A DNA stretch of 64,000 nt from an uncultured Flavobacterium sp. Its GTDB lineage: Bacteria; Bacteroidota; Bacteroidia; Flavobacteriales; Flavobacteriaceae. Positions 1-7,178 of the stretch are shown piece after piece (the stretch's first letter is position 1; each line of letters starts with the position of its first letter). Under the pieces are notes generated by a model. That model saw only the letters and a program-made list of their open reading frames with translations. It was not told the origin of the DNA and ran no database searches. The position numbers and the translations under genes were made by a program. Location of the stretch: assembly GCA_943912855.1 (NCBI GenBank), contig CALTVC010000008.1, positions 1 to 64,000 on the forward strand, read 5' to 3'.

Positions 1-112
1 TAATGCGCTGTTTTTCTGTAACAGATAAGGGATTACCGTTTAGCATTAGTGTTTTTAAATTGGTAAGCTGTGCTAGGTCTTTAGGTAATGCTGTTAGTTT
101 ATTAATCCTATG
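1..112 (-). pseudogene. Leucine-rich-repeat protein remnant (5'-truncated, runs off window)
   Basis: The minus strand from 112 to the left edge is open and encodes about 37 residues with a clear LRR pattern (LPKDLAQLTNLKTL, then LNGNPLS). The frame is closed just upstream by TGA at 115-113 and TAA at 121-119. No ATG lies before the repeat; the first methionine is inside it. No LRR sequence continues in the other minus-strand frames as far as the antiporter gene. I infer the 3' end of an LRR gene that has lost its 5' part, or a decayed duplicate. The rest lies outside the window, so a non-ATG start cannot be excluded. Confidence 0.55.
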
Positions 113-183
113 TCATGTTTAGAATAAGTCTCTGCAGATTGTATCTGATACCTTTGAAAGTAATTGCTATTTGATAATATACT

Positions 184-230
184 AATTAGCCCCAACTACT
201 AAAATTGTAATCGGGGCTAATTATTTTTTT
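184..230. terminator. Terminator-like hairpin downstream of the antiporter gene
   Basis: A 10-bp perfect stem (184-193 with 213-222, core AATTAGCCCC) has a 19-nt loop. It is followed on the plus strand by a T-rich run to 230 and preceded by the matching A-run on the minus strand. It lies 16 nt beyond the stop of the minus-strand antiporter gene, so it probably ends that operon. The U-tract is stronger in the plus direction. Confidence 0.55.
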
Positions 231-245
231 AGAAGAACTATTTTC

Positions 246-2120
246 TTAATCTCCAGTGTTCTCTTCTCTTTTTCTTTCTGTACTTTCCCAGCCGTGATCC
301 TGAGCTCCCAACTGTGAGTATAAATCCTGACGTAGCAATTGCTCCTGAATTTCTATTTCGCGTAGTGTGCTGGCTATTAAGGTCTGTTTATCGTGTTTGT
401 TTGTGGCTAATCTTCTGGTTGCAGCTTCATCATAATTAATAAAACGTTGGCCTTGTCTGGTGGCTGTATAGCGTCTGTGTCCCATTTCTACAAGTGCATC
501 AACCCCTAGGTTTACAGCACTATAAAGGTTTTCCCTGTAAAAGTCGTCTACCCCGATGTTTATCAACTCAAATGCATCATTACGGTTTCGCGCCCTGGCT
601 AATATTTTAAGGTGCGGGAAATGTTTCTTTACGAGTTCCGTTACATAGAGGTTTACCTGTGGGTTATCTATAGCGGAAATGAATAGTTTAGCATTTTCAC
701 AACCGGAGGCCTGTAGAAGTTCCAGTCTGGAAGCATCTCCATAATATACTTTAAAGCCCATTTTGCGTAGCGAGTCTACACGATCTGAATCCATATCGAG
801 AATCGTTGCAGGAATACCATTAGCTTTTAGGAGACGTCCTATGGTACTGCCAAAGTTTCCGAAACCGGCTATGACCACATCGTTTTGTTCCTCTATTTCG
901 TCATACTTGTTTTTTTGTGTTTCCTTAACCCCAAAGTAAGGGTCTATCCAGCGCTCGTTTATCAGCAATAAAAACGGAGTACCTATCATGCTTAGTGCAA
1001 TGACAGCCATCATTTGGTTTGATAATTCTACCGGCATCAGGTTTAGTTGTAATGCGAACCCAAATATTACAAAACCAAACTCTCCAGCCTGGCTTAACGC
1101 AAAGCCAAAAAGCAGATTTTGATCGGAACTTTTCTTGTAGATTTTGCCAACGAGTAACAGAATGAAGAATTTGATAGAGTTGAATATAGTAGTGAATATG
1201 ATGATGAATACCGGGTCGGCAAACATTATGGTAAAGTTTATTGACGCGCCCACTCCCATAAAGAATAAGCCTAAAAGAAGACCTTTAAATGGTGCGATGT
1301 CGCCTTCAAGCTCGTGCCTGAATTCGCTGTTAGCTAATACCATTCCCGCTATAAAGGCACCAAGTGCAGGACTTAAGCCTACAAGTTGCATTATGAATGA
1401 AACTCCCATAACCAACAACAATGCCGTAGCAGTAAATAGCTCCTGTAATCGCGTTTTGGCAATGATATGAAGTAAAGGTATGATGATGTATCTTCCGCTT
1501 AAATAAACAAAGGCTATAGTGCCAAATACAATCAGGGTTTGCAACCAACTTGCAAAATCACTAATCAGAGAGTGGTGTACGTTTTGTCCTGTTACGTGCC
1601 CGTCTGCTAATAGCGGTATTATGGCAAGCATAGGGATTACCGCTATGTCCTGGAATAAGAGTATGGCAAAGGACGAACGCCCCATGGCTGTTTTGGTAAG
1701 GCCTTTTTCTTTTAGCGTCTGCATTACAATGGCAGTAGAAGACAAGGTAAGCGCCATGGAGATGATTAACGATGTTTGCCAATCCCAGGGCATTACGGCT
1801 GAACAGGCAATGAAAATTACCCCTGCGGTTATAAACAGCTGAAGACTACCCATACCGAGTATAAATTTCCGCATCCGCCAAAATTTGTACGGCTCAAGTT
1901 CGAGCCCAATAAGGAACAGCATCATTACCACACCAAATTCGGCAAAGTGCATAATGTCCTGACCTTCCTGCCCAATGAGCCCTAAAACGTAGGGGCCTAT
2001 GATGATACCTGCAAAGAGATAGCCGAGTATGGAACTCAGCCCAAGTTTTTTAGCAACCGGAACACATATAACCGCTGCCAAAAGATATATTATCGCCTGA
2101 AAAAAGAATCCGTCTGTCAT
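246..2120 (-). CDS. kefC: KefB/KefC-type cation:proton antiporter (CPA2 family)
   Basis: An inner-membrane monovalent cation/proton antiporter of 624 residues, probably for potassium efflux. The first ~390 residues are almost entirely hydrophobic helices of the CPA2 fold. The stretch HELEGDI matches the regulatory loop HALESDIE of E. coli KefC, where glutathione control acts. A cytoplasmic RCK/TrkA-N domain follows at about 410-530, with the Rossmann glycine motif GFGNFG. A charged tail of about 80 residues ends the protein. The start lies 2 nt after the stop of the KefF-like gene, so the two are co-transcribed and probably form the antiporter and its ancillary subunit. Ion specificity cannot be read from the sequence. 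Family assignment is firm. Confidence 0.9.
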   Translation of the reverse strand: MTDGFFFQAIIYLLAAVICVPVAKKLGLSSILGYLFAGIIIGPYVLGLIGQEGQDIMHFAEFGVVMMLFLIGLELEPYKFWRMRKFILGMGSLQLFITAGVIFIACSAVMPWDWQTSLIISMALTLSSTAIVMQTLKEKGLTKTAMGRSSFAILLFQDIAVIPMLAIIPLLADGHVTGQNVHHSLISDFASWLQTLIVFGTIAFVYLSGRYIIIPLLHIIAKTRLQELFTATALLLVMGVSFIMQLVGLSPALGAFIAGMVLANSEFRHELEGDIAPFKGLLLGLFFMGVGASINFTIMFADPVFIIIFTTIFNSIKFFILLLVGKIYKKSSDQNLLFGFALSQAGEFGFVIFGFALQLNLMPVELSNQMMAVIALSMIGTPFLLLINERWIDPYFGVKETQKNKYDEIEEQNDVVIAGFGNFGSTIGRLLKANGIPATILDMDSDRVDSLRKMGFKVYYGDASRLELLQASGCENAKLFISAIDNPQVNLYVTELVKKHFPHLKILARARNRNDAFELINIGVDDFYRENLYSAVNLGVDALVEMGHRRYTATRQGQRFINYDEAATRRLATNKHDKQTLIASTLREIEIQEQLLRQDLYSQLGAQDHGWESTERKREENTGD

Positions 2121-2122
2121 GG

Positions 2123-2725
2123 TTATAGTAGTTTTTTGCGTAGCCAGTCGTTAAGGTAACGGCAGCCGTGCAGTTCGGTCATGTCTATATCGTCTTGTTC
2201 TATGTAGTTTAATAGCCCGGCATAAAGGCGACCGTAGCTTTCCATTTCTTCGGCTTCCATGAAGTGTGTGCCGTGTACTATAAAAGGAGGTAGGTAGTGC
2301 ATATTGCAAACCCGTGCGGTTTGGCAAAATGGCTCCATCAATTGTGTTATGGTAAAGTGGTCTTTACCTTGTGGTGTATAGTTCTCTTTTTTCCCGCCGG
2401 TAGTAATAACCTGGAAAATTCGTTTTCCTATAAGTTCTTTACCCTTGGCACCATACGCCCAGCCATGTTCCAGTACCAGGTCTATCCATTGTTTAAGCAG
2501 GGGAGGGCAACTGTACCAATACATAGGGTGGTGCCAAATAATAATATCATGCTTGGAAAGCACTTCCTGCTCTTTGCGTACATCTATATCAAAATCCGGA
2601 TATAGCTCATACAGGTCGCGAAACGTTATGTTATCTGATTTAGGGATATGCCGTACGAGCGCCTGGTTAGCGTTCGATTTCTCGAAAAGCGGATGTGCGA
2701 AAAGTATGAGTATTTTATTCGGCAT
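2123..2725 (-). CDS. KefF/MdaB-like NAD(P)H-dependent flavin oxidoreductase
   Basis: A 200-residue flavodoxin-like quinone reductase. The N-terminus ILILFAHPLFEKSNAN is the flavin phosphate-binding region, and HPMYWYSCPPLLKQWID is the motif shared by KefF, MdaB and NQO1. In E. coli, KefF binds KefC and is needed for full efflux activity. Its position immediately upstream of a KefC-type gene supports the same role here. Translation starts directly after the 105-bp structured element at 2729-2833. The length is normal for the family. A free-standing quinone reductase role is the alternative. Confidence 0.85.
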   Translation of the reverse strand: MPNKILILFAHPLFEKSNANQALVRHIPKSDNITFRDLYELYPDFDIDVRKEQEVLSKHDIIIWHHPMYWYSCPPLLKQWIDLVLEHGWAYGAKGKELIGKRIFQVITTGGKKENYTPQGKDHFTITQLMEPFCQTARVCNMHYLPPFIVHGTHFMEAEEMESYGRLYAGLLNYIEQDDIDMTELHGCRYLNDWLRKKLL

Positions 2726-2728
2726 AGA

Positions 2729-2833
2729 AAAACCTGTTTAAATTTTACCGTTTTTGGCGTGCCTACAATATAGGCATTTAAGGCCAAAAGTTCAGGGCTA
2801 AATAACCCTGATTGTAAAATTTAAACAGGTTTT
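2729..2833. repeat. 105-bp inverted-repeat element folding as a three-way junction
   Basis: Perfect 20-bp inverted repeats (2729-2748 and 2814-2833, core AAACCTGTTTAAATTTTAC) enclose 65 bp that contain two further hairpins. One is TTTTGGC (2752-2758) with GCCAAAA (2783-2789), capped by GCCTA/TAGGC (2761-2765, 2771-2775). The other is CAGGG (2793-2797) with CCCTG (2806-2810). It fills nearly all the gap between purB and the KefF-like gene. The minus-strand RNA ends in a short U-run just before the next ATG. It may be an elaborate terminator, a structured leader, or a MITE-like insertion. No target duplication is evident. Confidence 0.75.
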
Positions 2834-2851
2834 AACAGTTTCTGTAACTAA

Positions 2852-4201
2852 TTATGGCTGAATGCCTAAGTAGTTAGATGGCGTTATTTGTAGCAATTCG
2901 TTCTTAATCTCGTCGCTTACATTAAGCGTGCCGATGAACGATTGTATGGCTTCTTTGTTAATTACCGTGTTTGTACGTGTAAGTTCCTTCAGCGCTTCGT
3001 AAGGATTAGGATAAGCCTCACGACGAAGTATGGTCTGGATAGCCTCAGCAACTACAGCCCAGTTCTTCTCAAGGTCTTCAGCAAACTTATCGGCGTTAAG
3101 CAGTAGTTTGTTTAGTCCTTTCAGGGTAGCTTCAAAAGCAATTAGCGTATGCCCAACAGGCACACCTACGTTACGAAGCACCGTACTGTCTGTAAGGTCG
3201 CGTTGCAGGCGAGATATAGGCAGTTTTGCCGATAAGTGCTCAAACAGTGCGTTAGCTATACCAAGGTTACCTTCAGAGTTTTCAAAATCTATAGGGTTAA
3301 CCTTATGTGGCATTGCCGATGAACCTATTTCCCCTGCTTTGATTTTCTGCTTAAAGTAGTCCATAGACACATACGTCCAGATGTCGCGGTCCAGGTCAAT
3401 CAGTATGTTGTTGATGCGTTTCAGGGCATCAAAAAACGTCGCGAAATGATCATAATGTTCTATCTGTGTAGTAGGGAACGAGTGTTTAAGACCTAGTGTG
3501 GTTTCGACGAAATTTTGTCCAAACTGCCTCCAGTCGTTTTTAGGATACGCCACAAAATGCGCATTAAAGTTACCCGTAGCACCACCAAATTTAGCCGCAA
3601 ACGGAATGTTGTTCAGTAGGCGAAGTTGCTCCTCCAGGCGTTCTACAAATACCAGTATCTCTTTGCCCAGACGGGTAGGGGAAGCCGGTTGTCCGTGTGT
3701 GCGGGCAAGCATTGGAACATCTGCCCATTCTACGCTAAGCTCTTTTAGTTTAGCTATGACACTAATAAAAAGAGGCATGTACACGTTTTCAAAGGCTTCT
3801 TTGGTAGAAAGCGGAATGGCTGTGTTATTAATATCCTGACTGGTTAGGCCAAAGTGGATGAACTCCTTATAGGCATCAAGTCCAAGTTTATCAAAAGCAG
3901 CTTTTATAAAATACTCCACGGCTTTAACGTCGTGGTTTGTAGTTTTTTCTATTTCTTTTATCTGAAGTGCATCCTCAGCCGAAAAGTTAGTGTAAATCTC
4001 ACGTAGGGCACCATACAGGTTTTTGTCTACTCCGGCAAGTTGCGGTAACGGCAGTTCGCATAGTGCTATGAAATATTCTATTTCTACCAGTACGCGGTAC
4101 TTTATAAGTGCCTGCTCCGAAAAATAAGGGGATAACGATTGTGTTTTGCTCCTGTACCTGCCGTCTATCGGCGATATGGCATTGAGTTCAGATAATTGCA
4201 T
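2852..4201 (-). CDS. purB: Adenylosuccinate lyase
   Basis: Catalyses two fumarate-releasing steps of purine synthesis: SAICAR to AICAR and adenylosuccinate to AMP. The 449 residues are normal for the family. The fumarase/aspartase signature GSSAMPHKVNP is present, as is the helix motif TSQDINNTA. The N-terminus ISPIDGRYRSKTQSLSPYFS is typical of the E. coli-like PurB group. The gene appears to have its own promoter (4230-4237) with a short leader. The 105-bp structured element lies just after its stop. Confidence 0.96.
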   Translation of the reverse strand: MQLSELNAISPIDGRYRSKTQSLSPYFSEQALIKYRVLVEIEYFIALCELPLPQLAGVDKNLYGALREIYTNFSAEDALQIKEIEKTTNHDVKAVEYFIKAAFDKLGLDAYKEFIHFGLTSQDINNTAIPLSTKEAFENVYMPLFISVIAKLKELSVEWADVPMLARTHGQPASPTRLGKEILVFVERLEEQLRLLNNIPFAAKFGGATGNFNAHFVAYPKNDWRQFGQNFVETTLGLKHSFPTTQIEHYDHFATFFDALKRINNILIDLDRDIWTYVSMDYFKQKIKAGEIGSSAMPHKVNPIDFENSEGNLGIANALFEHLSAKLPISRLQRDLTDSTVLRNVGVPVGHTLIAFEATLKGLNKLLLNADKFAEDLEKNWAVVAEAIQTILRREAYPNPYEALKELTRTNTVINKEAIQSFIGTLNVSDEIKNELLQITPSNYLGIQP

Positions 4202-4229
4202 AAATAGTGTGTTGTATTATTTATGCGCG

Positions 4230-4237
4230 CAAATATA
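4230..4237 (-). promoter_or_regulatory. -7 element of the purB promoter
   Basis: Reads TATATTTG on the minus strand, an exact match to the Bacteroidota -7 consensus TAnnTTTG. It lies 28 nt before the purB ATG, predicting a leader of roughly 24 nt. A -33 TTG is not obvious. Confidence 0.65.
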
Positions 4238-4330
4238 AGGTTTTTACGGGGAATAGGGAAATTGTATTGTTTAAATCGGGAATTGTTTTTAGCCACGAAT
4301 TACATGGATTTCTCTAATTTTATTCATTTT

Positions 4331-4371
4331 CCGTTATTATTGAGGGGCACGACGAAGCAGTCTTATTACAC
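4331..4371 (+). repeat. Possible decayed dispersed repeat (GCACGA..GAAGCA type)
   Basis: The stretch around GGGGCACGACGAAGCAGTCT resembles, with mismatches, the palindromic repeat type containing GAGGCACGAAGCAATCT that I recall as dispersed in many bacterial genomes. Only one imperfect copy is visible here. The rest of the gap between purB and the next gene shows nothing else. Confidence 0.25.
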
Positions 4372-4450
4372 TTAGGAATGATACTGCGAATCCTTGATCC
4401 ATACCTAATGAAAGTGAAAAGTATCAATTGCAGATGCTAGCCATCGAAAT

Positions 4451-4771
4451 TCAATCCCTAATGACTTCAAAAATATTATAAAATGATTCCTTATTAATTA
4501 AATCTTCGATAGTAGTTGATATGGTATTTCTATCAATACTATCTATGATTATCATGTTTGAAGCCCAAAAGTAACTTCCAGAGTTGCATTCGCCTGTTTC
4601 ACGGTTTTTCTTTCGCAGGTATTCAATGTTTTCATAAGTGAAAAACGTGGCGATATACTTGTTACCATTATTGAGTGTTACAATAACATCTGTGTTATCA
4701 TTGTTATGTAATTCACCTCCTAATATAGGTACTTTTATTTCCGTTTCAATCCAAATGTCTATAACATCCAT
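4451..4771 (-). CDS. Hypothetical protein, 106 aa
   Basis: I do not recognise this protein. It is acidic and soluble-looking, with an N-terminal strand-rich part (VIDIWIETEIKVPILGG, then VIVTLNNGNKYIATFFTY) and a helical C-terminus. It has no signal peptide or membrane segment. It is a stand-alone gene with about 100 bp free upstream and about 250 bp downstream. Its codons look more AT-rich than those of purB and cobB, which would fit recent acquisition. The strand-rich fold and isolation resemble orphan immunity proteins of contact-dependent toxins, but no toxin is nearby, so that is speculation. The ORF is intact and not a shadow of another gene. Confidence 0.6.
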   Translation of the reverse strand: MDVIDIWIETEIKVPILGGELHNNDNTDVIVTLNNGNKYIATFFTYENIEYLRKKNRETGECNSGSYFWASNMIIIDSIDRNTISTTIEDLINKESFYNIFEVIRD

Positions 4772-4868
4772 AACATTTTGTTTTGCCTAGTGAATATTGG
4801 ATACAACAAGTTTTTGTCGTTATCATTATTATAAACAGTACTGGTACTTAGCTTATTGGTAACTAATT

Positions 4869-5564
4869 TTAAGAGTTATTATAAAGTTTTTCTTTTAAGA
4901 TCCTCATCCCTTCACTACCACCCATAGCCAAAACCTCCACCCTATGATACATGTTAGGTATGGTGGCAGGGCGTGGGTCTATATAATAAATTTTAGCATC
5001 AGGTTTAGCGTAGTCAACCAATCCTGCAGCCGGGTATACCTGCATGCTCGTACCGATGACGATGATAATGTCGGCCTGGTCTACGGCTTCAGCGGCTTCT
5101 ATAATGGCGGGTACGGCCTCGCCAAACCATACAATATGCGGGCGTAGTTGTTTGCCTGTTTGTGGGTGCAGTTGTCCTATGGTAATATCTTCTTTCCAGT
5201 CGAGTATGGCTTCTTCGTTTATGGCGCAGCGTGCCTTGAGTAACTCTCCGTGCAGGTGAATGATATGCGTACTACCGGCACGTTCGTGCAAATCGTCTAC
5301 GTTTTGGGTTACTACGATAACATCAAAATCCTGTTCGAGTTCGGCTATTATATTGTGGGCTTCGTTAGGCTTTACCTCAAAAAGCTGCCTTCGGCGTTGG
5401 TTATAGAATTCCAATACCAGGGCTGGATTCTTTTTAAAACCTTCAGGGGTGGCGACTTCCATAACGTCGTGACCTTGCCACAGGCCGTCGGCATCCCTAA
5501 AGGTGGCAACGCCACTTTCGGCGCTTACCCCGGCACCCGATAGTATCACTATTTTTTGCTTCAT
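4869..5564 (-). CDS. cobB: Sir2-family NAD-dependent lysine deacylase (CobB-like, SIRT5 class)
   Basis: Removes acyl groups from protein lysines using NAD. The Sir2 motifs are all present: GAGVSAESGVATFRD, TQNVDDLHERAG with HLHGE (catalytic His), GEAVP, and GTSMQVYPAAG. The motif FYNQRRR has the Tyr-x-x-Arg pair that in E. coli CobB and SIRT5 accommodates succinyl-lysine, so desuccinylation is likely. Oddly, only one cysteine (in LLKARC) remains where most sirtuins carry the four zinc ligands. The next segment runs GQLHPQTGKQLRPHIVWFGE with none. The gene is divergent from trmH, and its -7 element sits 4 nt before the ATG, predicting a leaderless mRNA. Confidence 0.92.
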   Translation of the reverse strand: MKQKIVILSGAGVSAESGVATFRDADGLWQGHDVMEVATPEGFKKNPALVLEFYNQRRRQLFEVKPNEAHNIIAELEQDFDVIVVTQNVDDLHERAGSTHIIHLHGELLKARCAINEEAILDWKEDITIGQLHPQTGKQLRPHIVWFGEAVPAIIEAAEAVDQADIIIVIGTSMQVYPAAGLVDYAKPDAKIYYIDPRPATIPNMYHRVEVLAMGGSEGMRILKEKLYNNS

Positions 5565-5568
5565 ATAT

Positions 5569-5576
5569 CAAATATA
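5569..5576 (-). promoter_or_regulatory. -7 element of cobB, predicts leaderless mRNA
   Basis: TATATTTG on the minus strand, 4 nt before the cobB ATG at 5564. With normal Bacteroidota spacing the transcript would start at or next to the start codon. Confidence 0.6.
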
Positions 5577-5638
5577 GTGTCTTTTAGGTGTACTTATTCG
5601 GGGGTAGATGTGTAAAAAAGCTTTGCAGTCTTTTTTTG

Positions 5639-5646
5639 TACCTTTG
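5639..5646 (+). promoter_or_regulatory. -7 element of trmH, predicts leaderless mRNA
   Basis: TACCTTTG ends 4 nt before the ATG at 5651. This also decides the start: an upstream in-frame ATG at 5588 would lie ahead of the promoter. Confidence 0.6.
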
Positions 5647-5650
5647 CCCT

Positions 5651-6322
5651 ATGAGAAATACCCACGATATAGACTACCTGAATTACCTTGAAGGCTTTAT
5701 TACAGAAAACCGTCGCGATAGTTTTTTACGTATCCTGGCACAACGTAGCAAGCATTTTACGGTAGCCATTGAAGATATATACCAACTCCATAATACCAGT
5801 GCGGTGCTTAGAACCTGTGAGGTTTTTGGCGTACAGGAGCTACATGTAATTGAGGAAGCCTATGGCAAAAAGATAGATAAGGAAATAGCACTTGGCGCAC
5901 AAAAGTGGGTAGATGTAGACCGCTATAATACTACGAACGACTGTATCAGTCATTTAAGGGAAAGGGGATATAAAATTATAGCTACTTCCCCGCATGCCGA
6001 AGCATCAGACCTCGATGATTTTGATATTACACAACCGGCTGCGCTGTTTTTCGGAACGGAAAAAAAAGGACTTACCCAGGAGGTTTTAGATCAGGCAGAT
6101 GGTTTTATAAAAATACCAATGCTTGGTTTTACCGAGAGCCTTAATATATCTTCGTCTGCAGCAATTATAATCCAGAACCTTAGCCAAAGATTACGTAAAT
6201 CGGATATTAAATGGCAATTGACAGCAGAAGAGCTTTTTGAAAAGCGTATCGACTGGGCACAGAAATCTATAAAAGATATTGATTTTGTAACCAAAAGATA
6301 CCTGGAAGGACAATCGGTTTAA
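5651..6322 (+). CDS. trmH: TrmH-family 2'-O-ribose RNA methyltransferase
   Basis: A SPOUT-class SAM-dependent methyltransferase of 223 residues, probably modifying G18 of tRNA. Motif 1 HNTSAVLRTCEVFG carries the conserved Asn and catalytic Arg. Motif 2 is FFGTEKKGLTQEVL. Motif 3, IPMLGFTESLNISSSAAI, forms the trefoil knot that binds SAM. All three match E. coli TrmH closely in order and spacing. I start at 5651 rather than 5588 because the intervening residues are unlike the family and the promoter element lies just ahead of 5651. Divergent from cobB and convergent with the next gene. An rRNA target is a weaker alternative. Confidence 0.9.
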   Translation: MRNTHDIDYLNYLEGFITENRRDSFLRILAQRSKHFTVAIEDIYQLHNTSAVLRTCEVFGVQELHVIEEAYGKKIDKEIALGAQKWVDVDRYNTTNDCISHLRERGYKIIATSPHAEASDLDDFDITQPAALFFGTEKKGLTQEVLDQADGFIKIPMLGFTESLNISSSAAIIIQNLSQRLRKSDIKWQLTAEELFEKRIDWAQKSIKDIDFVTKRYLEGQSV

Positions 6323-6327
6323 TGCTC

Positions 6328-6354
6328 ACCGAATAAATTAAGATTTTATTCGGT
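6328..6354. terminator. Hairpin across the convergent ends of trmH and the next gene
   Basis: A 10-bp stem (ACCGAATAAA at 6328-6337 with TTTATTCGGT at 6345-6354) spans the 15-nt gap and the last codons of the minus-strand gene. It is AT-rich with no clean U-tract, so its strength as a terminator is uncertain. Confidence 0.4.
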
Positions 6355-7102
6355 TTACAGCCTTATACTCTTCATAACAGCCACTTATGGCGTCCATAAT
6401 CTGGAGGTCGTTAGCGGTTTTTACAAATTCTTCGCTATAGTTACAGCGTTCCAGAATCTCGGCTATATCTTCTTTGGTTACGCCAAGTAGGGCGGCAAGT
6501 GTTTCGCGATCGTATTTAGAAGCCAGGGCATTACGCACGGCATCATCTTTCTTCATTTCCCTAAGCCTGCGCATTTCGGTAGGTTTTTTACCAAATACGT
6601 TATGCAGTAAATCCGTAGGGTTAAAAATAGAACTCACTATTTTATTGAATCCGCCAGGAGAACTGCTGCCACCTTCGTAAGAAAGCCCAAGGTTAGATAT
6701 ATTATAACGGTAGCTCTTGTCTTGTACAGGAGCCAGTTTAGAGTCAATTTGAAGGAAACCGGTAAGGTTGTATTTGTTTATTACAAGCTCTTCAAGCACT
6801 TTTGCTTTTTCGGTAAGTGGTATACGGGTGTTGGTGGCGTTCTTAATCCAGTCGTTTGTAACGCGTACTTTTATGGGTTGGTAGCCAATAAAGCCAATGT
6901 GCAGGGTATCGTTAGCTACGGCTTCTATGGTAAAATTACCTTTGGCATCGCTGGTTGTACCCTTAACTTTATTAATGTTAATGATGTTAGCTCCAGACAC
7001 AGGTAGCCCTGTAATGTCTGAAACAGTTGTGCCCGAAACAGACGTTTGGGCATGAGTACTAAATGATAGTAGGGTGATAAAAAAAACTACAAAATATTGC
7101 AT
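6338..7102 (-). CDS. Carboxypeptidase-regulatory-like domain protein, exported
   Basis: A 254-residue exported protein. A signal peptide (FVVFFITLLSFSTHAQ) precedes a CarboxypepD_reg-like beta-sandwich. The sandwich shows SGTTVSDITGLPVSGANI, GTTSDAKGNF and LHIGFIGYQP, the fold found at the N-terminus of TonB-dependent receptors and in free-standing Bacteroidota proteins. The remaining ~140 residues contain a charged helical region and are not recognised. The start is placed at 7102 because the signal peptide begins there; an upstream ATG at 7162 adds 20 residues unlike a signal. Likely periplasmic or outer-membrane-associated. Function unknown. Confidence 0.8.
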   Translation of the reverse strand: MQYFVVFFITLLSFSTHAQTSVSGTTVSDITGLPVSGANIININKVKGTTSDAKGNFTIEAVANDTLHIGFIGYQPIKVRVTNDWIKNATNTRIPLTEKAKVLEELVINKYNLTGFLQIDSKLAPVQDKSYRYNISNLGLSYEGGSSSPGGFNKIVSSIFNPTDLLHNVFGKKPTEMRRLREMKKDDAVRNALASKYDRETLAALLGVTKEDIAEILERCNYSEEFVKTANDLQIMDAISGCYEEYKAVNRIKS

Positions 7103-7178
7103 TGGCTTATTATGAGTTGTAAAAGTAATAAACAAACGCGATATTTTGTAGTTAGTATGCAATTAGTAAGAAATATTT

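Noticed and set aside
4451..4771. Immunity protein of a contact-dependent toxin
   Set aside because: No toxin, PAAR, Rhs or secretion gene is adjacent; kept as hypothetical only.
5588..5650. Extended N-terminus for TrmH from the ATG at 5588
   Set aside because: The extra residues are unlike the family, and the -7 promoter element lies within this stretch.
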